From positions 1 to 37,089 of the forward strand of contig NZ_JAHBAK020000021.1 of assembly GCF_018500155.2 (NCBI RefSeq): a stretch of 37,089 nucleotides of DNA, in the 5' to 3' direction. Shown one piece after another: positions 24,957-31,619 of the stretch. The first letter of the stretch is position 1, and every line of letters starts with the position of its first letter. The notes below the pieces were generated by a model that was not told where the DNA came from, made no database searches, and worked only from the letters and a program-made list of their open reading frames with translations. Position numbers and translations under genes: made by a program. The DNA is from Polynucleobacter sp. Its GTDB lineage: Bacteria > Pseudomonadota > Gammaproteobacteria > Burkholderiales > Burkholderiaceae.

Positions 24957-25363
24957 GTCGACTAGGAAAGATGCCTCACTGGCAAAAATGGTTTGTGATC
25001 GTGGGAATGTCTAGCTGCTCTCTGAGTGGCGTTGCTTACCTGATTGGCCGCCATCTCGAAATTCATCGCCCAATATTGGGATCGCACCTCATTTTGGCTT
25101 TACATGGCGTGGGGGCAATACTTGCGACGCTTGCGCTTGGTAGCGCACTGCCTTTTCACCTCAAAGCTGGCTTACAGTCCAAGCATAAGAGAATTAGTGG
25201 CATTAGCCAGCTGAGTTTTTTGGGGCTGCTAATCATTACAGGTGCCCTTCTTTATTATGGCTCAGAGGATCTCAGAGAAATTGCCATCAACTTACATTGG
25301 AGTATTGGCTTGCTATTTTTTTCGATGTTTATCCTTCACACTATCAAAGCAAGCAATAAATAG
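24953..25363 (+). CDS. Four-helix membrane protein, probable b-type cytochrome
   Basis: The 136-residue protein has four predicted helices (about 13-32, 42-66, 83-102 and 110-131). Histidines lie in or at the ends of helices 2 and 4: H45, H51 and H69, and H115 and H129. This pattern suits one or two b haems in a four-helix bundle, similar in plan to DUF4405-type cytochromes, though I cannot name the family. The start overlaps the apbE stop as ATGA, so translation is coupled. As the last gene of the Fur operon it would supply electrons from the quinone pool or cytoplasm to the flavinylated partner. It converges on the bigR-like gene. Confidence 0.78.
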   Translation: MSRLGKMPHWQKWFVIVGMSSCSLSGVAYLIGRHLEIHRPILGSHLILALHGVGAILATLALGSALPFHLKAGLQSKHKRISGISQLSFLGLLIITGALLYYGSEDLREIAINLHWSIGLLFFSMFILHTIKASNK

Positions 25364-25390
25364 CATGGCTTTATTGCATTCTCGCTAGCG

Positions 25391-25714
25391 CTATTTTTTG
25401 CAGTAATGTTTATACAAGAGACTTAATATCGACACGGCAATATCACTTGATAAGGAATAAAAAATTTGCTTTCCTTCTCTTCTTGTTTTCACCAATTTTT
25501 GTTTACGCAGAACAGTCAATTGTTGCGATAAGGTGGGTTGATGCAGGTCAATCGCTTGCTCAAGCTCAGTGACGCATTTTTCACCCTGGCCAATCTCACA
25601 TAACAACATCATCCGATCGCTATTGGATAAAACTTTCATTAATTGACAAGCATCTTTTGCGGATGCTTGCATTTTTTTTAACTCAGATTTATTAATAGCC
25701 ATATCAAAGCGCAT
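25391..25714 (-). CDS. ArsR-family regulator, BigR/SqrR-like persulfide sensor
   Basis: The 107-residue winged-helix repressor has the ArsR fold, with recognition helix HQPTLSQQLTVLRKQKLV (58-75). C39 and C105 sit at the positions of the redox-sensing pair C42/C108 of BigR, which forms a tri- or tetrasulfide bridge on exposure to persulfides; the metal-binding CxC of classical ArsR is absent. It overlaps the persulfide dioxygenase gene by 11 nt (alternative ATG at 25702 would just follow the stop). It most likely represses its own operon and the divergent TSUP gene through the AT-rich spacer. Confidence 0.9.
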   Translation of the reverse strand: MRFDMAINKSELKKMQASAKDACQLMKVLSNSDRMMLLCEIGQGEKCVTELEQAIDLHQPTLSQQLTVLRKQKLVKTRREGKQIFYSLSSDIAVSILSLLYKHYCKK

Positions 25715-26576
25715 TCAAAGGAATTTTTAAATAGGATTTTCCATTTGATTCTGGCTCTGGAAAATGTCCTGCACGTATATTGACTTGAATCGAGGGCAAA
25801 ATCAGATTAGGCATCTCTAGAGTGGCATCGCGTGTATTACGCATTTGCACGAAATCCGCTTCACTAACCCCTGAATGAACATGAATATTTGACTTTTTTT
25901 GCTCCCCCACGGTCGTGCAATAAGTAATGGGCCTTCCTGCTGGAGGATAGTCATGGCACATATATAACATAGTCTCATCTGGATATGACAAGATTTTTTG
26001 AATCGAACGATACAAGGTTGCCGCACTACCGCCTGGGAAGTCGCATCGTGCAGTCCCCACATCCGGCATAAATAGGGTATCGCCAACAAATAATGCATTG
26101 CCAACCTCATATGCCATGCATGCTGGGGTATGCCCTGGAACATAGAGCGCTTTGAGTGAAAGCTTCCCAAAATCCAACGACTCACCATCTTTTAATAAGC
26201 AATCGAATTGAGATCCATCGGCTGAAAATGGCTTACTTAAATTAAATATGTCTTTAAAGACATTTTGTACATGCGTAATTTGTGAACCAATGACTATCTT
26301 TCCGCCAAGCTGTTCCTGAATATATGGCGCAGCTGTCAGATGGTCTGCATGAGCATGCGTTTCTAGTATCCAGATCAACTCTAATTGCTCACCTTTGATA
26401 AAAGCAATGACCTCATCAGCAGATCGCGTAGCAGTTCTCCCAGACTTTGGATCGTAATTAAGAACAGAATCGATCACAACACAAGGACTACCTTTGCCCA
26501 AGAAAACAACATAAGTAAAAGTCCAGGTTTCTGGATCAAAAAATGCTTTCACATCAGGTTGAAGACTCTGAGTCAC
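25704..26576 (-). CDS. ETHE1-like persulfide dioxygenase (Blh type metallo-beta-lactamase fold)
   Basis: It oxidises glutathione persulfide to sulfite. The 290-residue protein has the mononuclear-iron motif ETHAHADHL (72-80) with H74, H76, D78 and H79, a VPGHTPACMAY His, and VGDTLFMPDVGTARCDFPGG typical of the ETHE1/BLH branch. It has no fused rhodanese domain. It is co-transcribed with the BigR-like regulator, the arrangement known from Xylella and Agrobacterium BigR operons, supporting a role in sulfide detoxification. The sulfite made could be exported by the divergent TSUP protein or reduced by the sulfite reductase encoded 5 kb away. Confidence 0.93.
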   Translation of the reverse strand: MTQSLQPDVKAFFDPETWTFTYVVFLGKGSPCVVIDSVLNYDPKSGRTATRSADEVIAFIKGEQLELIWILETHAHADHLTAAPYIQEQLGGKIVIGSQITHVQNVFKDIFNLSKPFSADGSQFDCLLKDGESLDFGKLSLKALYVPGHTPACMAYEVGNALFVGDTLFMPDVGTARCDFPGGSAATLYRSIQKILSYPDETMLYMCHDYPPAGRPITYCTTVGEQKKSNIHVHSGVSEADFVQMRNTRDATLEMPNLILPSIQVNIRAGHFPEPESNGKSYLKIPLNAL

Positions 26577-26609
26577 AAGTAGTGCTCCTTAAATAGTGAA
26601 TAAATGATA

Positions 26610-26646
26610 AAAATAGTATATTATATTTATATATATATTATCATGA
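26610..26646. promoter_or_regulatory. AT-rich divergent operator/promoter of the sulfide module
   Basis: Between the dioxygenase and TSUP genes lies a stretch made almost only of A and T (TAGTATATTATATTTATATA and following) with imperfect dyad symmetry. BigR-type repressors bind AT-rich palindromes overlapping the promoter, so this is the likely operator. Confidence 0.55.
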
Positions 26647-26662
26647 TCTACAATTTCCAGCA

Positions 26663-27481
26663 ATGGACTACTCCGCCTTCATCAGCCCAGCCCTAGGCAT
26701 CATTGTGGGATTATTAATGGGCCTTACAGGGGCCGGCGGTGGTATTTTGTCTGTCCCCTTGCTGGTATTCGTTTTGCATATGCCTGTAGCGCAAGCGGCG
26801 CCTATCTCGCTTTCCGCTATCGCCCTTTCTGCTGGAGTAGGAGCACTTCTTGGATTAAAAAATAAAATTCTGCGCTATAAGGCCGCAGGATTTATGGCGA
26901 TATTTGGGCTCATCCTCTCTCCGTTCGGTTTATGGATTGCACAAATAGTGCCTAATGCGCCCTTGCTCATTTTATTTAGTTGCACGCTATTTTTTGTCTC
27001 TACTCGATTATTACTGCAAGCGCGAAGAGAGATGCTTCGTCTGCCTGATCCAGAACGTAAACCACCACCCTGCTTACTTCACCCAGAAATTGGAAAATTA
27101 CGCTGGAATCTTCCATGCGCTAGATCCTTAATGTTCTCCGGTTCCTTAGCAGGATTTTTATCAGGCTTGCTAGGTGTCGGCGGTGGATTTGTGATTGTGC
27201 CGGCATTAAAGCGTTATACCGATCTGCCCGTGCAGTCCATTGTCGCTACTTCATTGGGTGTGCTGGCACTGATCTCCACAGGTGGGGTGATTTTTTCAGC
27301 TATCTCTGGTAATTTTGATTTATCCCTGGCTGCGCCCTTCTCGCTTGGTGCATTAACCGGTCTTTTACTGGGTAGAGAAATCGGAAAAAAGATCAGCGGT
27401 CCAAGATTGCAGCAAATTTTTGCACTGCTAGCATTAGCAGTCGCTATAAGCCTTGGCATCAAAGGAATTTTAGCCCTATAG
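26663..27481 (+). CDS. TSUP (TauE/SafE) family membrane exporter
   Basis: The 272-residue protein has about eight helices in two related halves, with repeated motifs GLLMGLTGAGGGILSVPLL (16-34) and SGLLGVGGGFVIVPAL in the second half, the TSUP signature. Family members move sulfite, thiosulfate, sulfoacetate or related anions. Next to a persulfide dioxygenase and BigR-type regulator, sulfite or thiosulfate export is the most reasonable function. It is divergent from that operon across an 86-nt spacer. No Shine-Dalgarno sequence precedes the ATG. Confidence 0.92.
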   Translation: MDYSAFISPALGIIVGLLMGLTGAGGGILSVPLLVFVLHMPVAQAAPISLSAIALSAGVGALLGLKNKILRYKAAGFMAIFGLILSPFGLWIAQIVPNAPLLILFSCTLFFVSTRLLLQARREMLRLPDPERKPPPCLLHPEIGKLRWNLPCARSLMFSGSLAGFLSGLLGVGGGFVIVPALKRYTDLPVQSIVATSLGVLALISTGGVIFSAISGNFDLSLAAPFSLGALTGLLLGREIGKKISGPRLQQIFALLALAVAISLGIKGILAL

Positions 27482-27582
27482 CATTCGATCTTGGCATTTC
27501 AATGCTTGGGACATGTCTAATAATGAAGTTACTCAAGGATCAGCCAAGCTCAGATCTTCTTCGGACTATTCCTATCACCGTC

Positions 27583-27588
27583 TAAAAT
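27583..27588 (+). promoter_or_regulatory. Candidate -10 box for leaderless darP transcript
   Basis: TAAAAT ends exactly 6 nt before the ATG at 27595, inside the 10-mer CTAAAATGAG also found before fdxA. There is no Shine-Dalgarno sequence. Confidence 0.45.
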
Positions 27589-27594
27589 GAGCTT

Positions 27595-28122
27595 ATGCAT
27601 TTAAATGAAAAGAACCGCACTCCAAAAATTGCACCAGAGGATGAGGGTCCAAGCAAGTCGGAGTTAAAGCGCCAAATGACGGAGCGCCAGAAGCTGGCGG
27701 AAGTCTTGGCCGCCTTAAGTAGTGACGCCTTAAAAACCATCCCGCTAGATGAGGCTATCAAAAAGGCCATCGCTGAAACTAATAAGATTAAGAGCTTCGA
27801 AGCGATTCGGCGTCACAAGCAATATCTTGGCAAACTGATGCGTTTTTTAGATGAGGAAGAGCTTGCCGCAATCCAGAAACGCTTAGACGCAATTCAAGGT
27901 GTCAGCAAAGCGGAAACTGCCAAACTTCACTTCTTAGAAAATTATCGCGATCGCTTAATTGCACATGATGATGCGTTTACCAAAATGATTGAACAATATC
28001 CAGACATGGATATCCAAAATATGCGCACTCTTATTCGTAATGCACGTAGGGAAAAAGAGCTAAATAAGCCACCAAAGGCTTATCGTGAAATTTTTCGAGT
28101 CTTAAAAGAAATGGGTATTTAA
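27595..28122 (+). CDS. darP: Ribosome biogenesis factor DarP (YjgA, DUF615)
   Basis: DarP assists late maturation of the 50S subunit. The 175-residue, highly charged helical protein matches the family: GPSKSELKRQMTERQKLAE near residue 19-37, LDEAIKKAI, RRHKQYLGKLMR, and a C-terminal LIRNARREKELNKPPKAYREIFRVLKE region. No signal peptide or membrane segment is present. It stands alone, between the TSUP gene and a converging acyltransferase gene 14 nt away. Confidence 0.94.
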   Translation: MHLNEKNRTPKIAPEDEGPSKSELKRQMTERQKLAEVLAALSSDALKTIPLDEAIKKAIAETNKIKSFEAIRRHKQYLGKLMRFLDEEELAAIQKRLDAIQGVSKAETAKLHFLENYRDRLIAHDDAFTKMIEQYPDMDIQNMRTLIRNARREKELNKPPKAYREIFRVLKEMGI

Positions 28123-28136
28123 AAGGCTTAAAGTAA

Positions 28137-29201
28137 TCAAAGCTTTAACTTTGAGACTGGCAGCTCTATCAACCGATATAAATAATTTGCAGCAACCGTA
28201 CTACATATCACTACTGACAACATCAATGTCAGCGCGAGTAGACCGCTCTTATACAAGTACCAATCACAAGCAATATAGAGCGTATTTGCCAGCAAAATAA
28301 AAGCAAAGTGAATTAAAAAAGCGCTATAGGACCGGGGGCTGGCCCAGACTATTGCATTTAACAATGTTTTCTTAAAGCCTACCGCTGGTGGATAAGTTTG
28401 ATTGCCCCATACAAATAGCATAAGTGCTACGGCCCAAGCCAATATATTCCTTAACCAAAGCTGCTCAAATGAGGAAATCAAAATAATGACGCTAATCATG
28501 ATCAGTGCACTTTTAGCCAAGCGCTGAACATCTGTATTCTGGAAATGCTTAGCTAGATATGCCAAGACACCAAGCCCATAGGCGCCAATGAAATAAATAA
28601 AGTAGGCTTCATATGCGCTAGATCGATTAAAAAATAGCAACGAACACACGGCCAGGATACTTAATATCCATATAACCGCTTGGTAACGCGGGAACGAAAT
28701 CAACATGATGGCCAAAACTGTATATAGCTGCCAATCAATTGCCACATACCAAGCGCCAGCAGAGATAGAGTCAAGCCCCAAGATGCCTTGAATAAAAAAT
28801 AGATGCGCCAAAAATTGAGAAAGTGTTTCTGTCTGACCAATGTATTCGTCATTAACCCAAAAGCGTGCAATATAAGCGCACAGCATAGTGACCAACAAGG
28901 CAACTGCATAAGGCGCAAATAATCGTAAGTAACGATTGAAAATGACTTTTAATAAGTGCTGACTACTAAAGGATTGATTGGCATAGCGGCTCAATGATTG
29001 GGCAGCCAAATACCCGGCCATAACTAAAAATATTTGTACAGCATATCGACCATATTCAAATAGCCAAGTCATGATGCCGGGTAATGCTATCCGAGCGTCT
29101 TCTGCAATCTGCCCATAACTTGATAGGTGATGCACAATGATGAAGAGAGCTGCAAAGACCTTAAGAAAATCAATCAGAAATAATGGTGCGGTTTTTTTCA
29201 A
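28137..29201 (-). CDS. Acyltransferase family 3 membrane protein (OafA/YrhL-like)
   Basis: These integral membrane enzymes acylate cell-surface sugars or other exported molecules. The 354-residue product has about ten helices and the N-terminal family motif FLIDFLKVFAALFIIVHHLS with the conserved His pair (residues about 19-20), plus GRYAVQIFLVMAGYLAAQSL near residue 50-70. It lacks the SGNH domain of larger OafA proteins. The substrate is unknown; no polysaccharide genes are adjacent, although a probable glycan cluster starts at 36.3 kb. Confidence 0.92.
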   Translation of the reverse strand: MKKTAPLFLIDFLKVFAALFIIVHHLSSYGQIAEDARIALPGIMTWLFEYGRYAVQIFLVMAGYLAAQSLSRYANQSFSSQHLLKVIFNRYLRLFAPYAVALLVTMLCAYIARFWVNDEYIGQTETLSQFLAHLFFIQGILGLDSISAGAWYVAIDWQLYTVLAIMLISFPRYQAVIWILSILAVCSLLFFNRSSAYEAYFIYFIGAYGLGVLAYLAKHFQNTDVQRLAKSALIMISVIILISSFEQLWLRNILAWAVALMLFVWGNQTYPPAVGFKKTLLNAIVWASPRSYSAFLIHFAFILLANTLYIACDWYLYKSGLLALTLMLSVVICSTVAANYLYRLIELPVSKLKL

Positions 29202-29215
29202 AGCAAATGGATGCC

Positions 29216-29422
29216 TTACTGTGGCTTTTTCGTTTTTTTGGCTGACTTGGCCGGCTTTTCTGCCATCAATGAAGCTAGCAGAGGATTGGCCTTTGCTAGC
29301 TCTTTTTTAGATTTAGCATTAGCTGCTGCAGCCCCCGGCTTTGGCGTCTTGGCAGCGTTTTTCATTCGCTGAGCAGTAGCCAATGCCAAATTCTTAAACA
29401 AATCCGTTTTCTTCATTGCCAT
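29216..29422 (-). CDS. Small Lys/Ala-rich basic protein, 68 aa
   Basis: The product is very basic, with an N-terminal segment KKTDLFKNLALATAQRMKN that could form an amphipathic helix. Ala/Pro/Lys repeats follow, ending KPAKSAKKTKKPQ, reminiscent of histone H1-like or other nucleic-acid-binding tails. No signal or membrane helix is present. I do not recognise a defined family. It sits 11 nt downstream of the HdeD-like gene and 14 nt upstream of the acyltransferase gene on the same strand, so it is probably co-transcribed. The start could be the first or third codon (both ATG). Confidence 0.7.
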   Translation of the reverse strand: MAMKKTDLFKNLALATAQRMKNAAKTPKPGAAAANAKSKKELAKANPLLASLMAEKPAKSAKKTKKPQ

Positions 29423-29433
29423 GACAGAGCTCT

Positions 29434-30012
29434 TTATTTTGTTAAAGACTTAGCTGCTAGTCCTATGAACAACAATGACCATCCTTGTAATAGCAATTCG
29501 ATTGCAATCAGAAGACCAGGCAACCAGAGGCTAGATGATGGAAAGTTATTCATAATGAGTACGCCCATCAAAATTGAGATCGCAGCAGAAAGCGCCAACC
29601 AAAACCACTCAGCAAAGTGACGATGCTGAAAGGCGGCGATGAGTCGCAAAAAACCTGTAATGAAAAAAATCGCGGCAAGCCACAAGGTAATAGCTTCTAG
29701 CGCAGGAATTGGGAAAGCCCATACATAAACAGCGGCTCCTATATATAAAACTGCAAAAATAAGCTGCACGCTAACACTCTTCCAGCCAGCTGACTTGAAG
29801 GCATGCACTGCCTGCAATACTCCGCCTGCAAACAAGAAGATACCGAGCACATTGACTGATACAAGGGAAAACAATGCTTGTCCAGCAATGCCAATCATGC
29901 CCAAAATGATGAACAAAACACCCAGACCGATCAGCGCCCCAGGAATTTTTGCTGCTGCCCCAAGCACATTGGCACGTATTTCTTTGATTTGCTCTACCGA
30001 TAAATCAGCCAT
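29434..30012 (-). CDS. HdeD family (DUF308) membrane protein
   Basis: The 192-residue inner-membrane protein has six predicted helices arranged as three hairpins, each with the DUF308 pattern (for example GALIGLGVLFIILGMIGI, SVNVLGIFLFAGGVLQAVHAF). HdeD in E. coli is linked to acid resistance at high cell density; the mechanism is unknown. I take ATG 30012 because GAGAAAG lies 8 nt upstream. Two earlier in-frame starts (ATG 30033, TTG 30036) lack such a site. Confidence 0.88.
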   Translation of the reverse strand: MADLSVEQIKEIRANVLGAAAKIPGALIGLGVLFIILGMIGIAGQALFSLVSVNVLGIFLFAGGVLQAVHAFKSAGWKSVSVQLIFAVLYIGAAVYVWAFPIPALEAITLWLAAIFFITGFLRLIAAFQHRHFAEWFWLALSAAISILMGVLIMNNFPSSSLWLPGLLIAIELLLQGWSLLFIGLAAKSLTK

Positions 30013-30075
30013 TCTTGTATCTTTCTCAATCATCAATTAACGAAGACTCTACTGTAACAATAAACCCCAATAACA

Positions 30076-30105
30076 CCCCCTCAGAGATGCACTAGAAGGA
30101 GGGGG
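30076..30105. repeat. G/C-run inverted repeat
   Basis: CCCCCTC (30076-30082) and GAGGGGG (30099-30105) can pair across a 16-nt loop in the spacer between two divergent genes. No T run follows, so it is not a terminator. Its role is unknown. Confidence 0.4.
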
Positions 30106-30183
30106 GTAAGCTAAAAATTGGTCGTTAACTCCAAAACCTGTATTCTTTAGCCTTTAAAACCTCTTAGCTAGACACGCCCTTTC

Positions 30184-30408
30184 ATGGATACCACTCTCAC
30201 CGTCATTCTTGGCATTGTTGCCATGCTTCTCCCTTTATTTGTGGGACGTTATGTTTGGAAAGGCTTTGATGGATGGTTTGGCAAGAACGATGAAATCTAC
30301 ATGGACAGTCTTGGATACTTTTTAAAAAAGATCGGCCTGACGATTCTTGTGGCCTTCATTCTTCTTTGGATTGGTATTGGCCTAGTCTTTAACGGTAATG
30401 GCGCTTAA
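30184..30408 (+). CDS. Small membrane protein, 74 aa
   Basis: I do not recognise the family. Two predicted helices (residues about 5-22 and 50-69) flank a short charged loop with aromatic residues (YVWKGFDGWFGKNDEIY). There is no signal-peptide cleavage site, so both helices should stay in the inner membrane. No ribosome-binding site is obvious. The next gene starts 12 nt after its stop and also encodes a small membrane protein, so the two may act together. Confidence 0.7.
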   Translation: MDTTLTVILGIVAMLLPLFVGRYVWKGFDGWFGKNDEIYMDSLGYFLKKIGLTILVAFILLWIGIGLVFNGNGA

Positions 30409-30420
30409 CAGGCCAACAGT

Positions 30421-30792
30421 ATGAGCAGTCAACTCAAAACCATCATTAGCAAAGCAAAGTTGAACTTTGCAATTTTGATCAGCATTCTCGCTATAGCTGT
30501 TTTAGGAAAGCTCACTAATCCTGAATTAACGAACACGATTTTTGTAACTGCAGATCAATTGGTTTCAGATCTCTATATCGTCTTTATTGCCATTACTCTG
30601 GGCGCATTTATTCCGAACTTCAAATTGGTGGCTTTTGGATCTATTGGTGCCTTTGTTGCGGCCGCTCTACTGATCCATTTTCAGGTCTTTCACTATCTCA
30701 CCACCGAATATGTATTTTCAGTGCTGATTGTGATTCTCGGATTTGCGTCCATTGCCAATCTGTACAGACACTATCGAGAATTTGGACTCTAG
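30421..30792 (+). CDS. Small membrane protein, 123 aa
   Basis: The product has four predicted helices (about 14-30, 43-63, 67-87 and 97-114) with short loops and a basic C-terminus (YRHYREFGL). I recognise no family or motif. It follows the 74-aa membrane protein gene closely and ends before a strong terminator, so the two form a small operon of unknown function. Confidence 0.72.
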   Translation: MSSQLKTIISKAKLNFAILISILAIAVLGKLTNPELTNTIFVTADQLVSDLYIVFIAITLGAFIPNFKLVAFGSIGAFVAAALLIHFQVFHYLTTEYVFSVLIVILGFASIANLYRHYREFGL

Positions 30793-30807
30793 TCATTAAT
30801 GATTAAA

Positions 30808-30841
30808 AATAAAAAGCCCCACATTAGTGAGGCTTTTTATT
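30808..30841. terminator. Bidirectional terminator overlapping the higA stop codon
   Basis: AATAAAAAGCC (30808-30818) pairs with GGCTTTTTATT (30831-30841), with part of the loop also able to pair. The right arm includes the last bases of the higA stop codon (TAA at 30842-30840), so the hairpin serves both the membrane-protein operon and higBA. Confidence 0.88.
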
Positions 30842-31142
30842 AGGCGGCCATTTTGAAAACCCGAATCCTGGGTTCTATCTCTTTTTGCAAATGGCGTTTG
30901 GCCATTCTCATATCAAATTCAGACTGCAAGTTAAGCCAAAAACGTGGCTCCATTGAAAAAAATAATCCAAGACGTAATGCAGTATCAGCAGTAATGGGGC
31001 GGGTTCCATGAACAATTTCACTGATACGACTTGGAGAAACATCAATATCAGCCGCTAACTGACGTGCAGTAATCCCAAGCGGCTTCATGAAGTCCTCTAA
31101 TAGTATTTCGCCAGGGTGTATTTCATCGAGTAATTTTGTCAT
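30840..31142 (-). CDS. higA: HigA-family antitoxin (Xre helix-turn-helix)
   Basis: The 100-residue protein neutralises the HigB toxin and represses the operon. IHPGEILLEDFMKPLGIT leads into an Xre-type helix-turn-helix (ARQLAADIDVSPSRISEIVHG), and LRLGLFFSMEPRFWLNLQSEFD is the HigA/VapI hallmark. I choose ATG 31142 because GAGG lies 8 nt upstream; an open frame extends 9 codons further into higB. The higB stop lies 10 nt upstream, fitting toxin-first higBA order. Confidence 0.94.
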   Translation of the reverse strand: MTKLLDEIHPGEILLEDFMKPLGITARQLAADIDVSPSRISEIVHGTRPITADTALRLGLFFSMEPRFWLNLQSEFDMRMAKRHLQKEIEPRIRVFKMAA

Positions 31143-31152
31143 TGCATTAACC

Positions 31153-31431
31153 TCAGTGGTAATCCACAATTTCTACGTTGTAAGCACCGTCTTCCTTCCA
31201 AACAAAACAAATTCGCCACTGCAGATTGATACGAATGCTATGTTGACCCTTGCGATCCTTATATAAAAGCTCCAACATATTGCCAGGCGGAATCCTTAAA
31301 TCCGATAAATCAGTTGCAGCATGTAATTGCAATAATTTGCGCCGAGCCAATCTTTCGATATTTTTAAATCTGGCTGTAGGGATGCTGTGAAACAACGCTT
31401 CAGTAGACTTGCATGAGAAAGAATGGATCAT
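31153..31431 (-). CDS. higB: HigB-type toxin (RelE/ParE superfamily)
   Basis: A 92-residue toxin of the type II HigB/plasmid-maintenance killer family, an mRNA interferase acting on the ribosome. Typical parts are ARRKLLQLHAATDLSDLRIPPGN, the basic KDRKGQHSIRINLQWRICFVW strand and VEIVDYH at the C-terminus. It precedes the antitoxin gene, as usual for higBA. A perfect palindrome lies 11 nt upstream of its start and a second inverted repeat adjoins it. Confidence 0.94.
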   Translation of the reverse strand: MIHSFSCKSTEALFHSIPTARFKNIERLARRKLLQLHAATDLSDLRIPPGNMLELLYKDRKGQHSIRINLQWRICFVWKEDGAYNVEIVDYH

Positions 31432-31441
31432 CAGCCATAAT

Positions 31442-31458
31442 ATTCTGTATTACAGAAT
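31442..31458. promoter_or_regulatory. Palindromic operator of higBA
   Basis: ATTCTGTATTACAGAAT is a perfect palindrome with 8-bp arms and a single central base, directly before higB. A second inverted repeat, TCTGT-CAA-ACAGA (31458-31470), adjoins it and shares the TCTGT half-site. Binding by HigA is inferred from position. Confidence 0.75.
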
Positions 31459-31541
31459 CTGTCAAACAGAAATTTTTACCTTAATTATCTATATGAGTAA
31501 GACTGGCGGCACAGTTTTTCCAAATAAAGTACATAACTCTC

Positions 31542-31566
31542 CCTATATAACTATTGGATATATAGG
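31542..31566. promoter_or_regulatory. Inverted repeat upstream of cysI
   Basis: CCTATATA (31542-31549) and TATATAGG (31559-31566) are perfect 8-bp arms separated by 9 nt, 54 nt before the cysI start. It may be a regulator site in the cysI promoter region; the regulator is unknown. Confidence 0.45.
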
Positions 31567-31619
31567 ATGGAATTTTCAGTATTTGAAGGAATATGGAAAA
31601 TGCGTAACAATCGTGCGCT

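Noticed and set aside
25360-25400. Possible terminator between the Fur operon and the BigR-like gene
   Set aside because: Only a 5-bp pairing with a long loop and a T run was found; too weak to call.
26610-26646. TA-repeat stretch as a microsatellite
   Set aside because: Its position between divergent genes of a BigR-type module explains it better as operator and promoter DNA.
30097-30106. AGGAGG-like sequence as a ribosome-binding site
   Set aside because: It is part of a G run in an inverted repeat and only a 10-codon frame follows.
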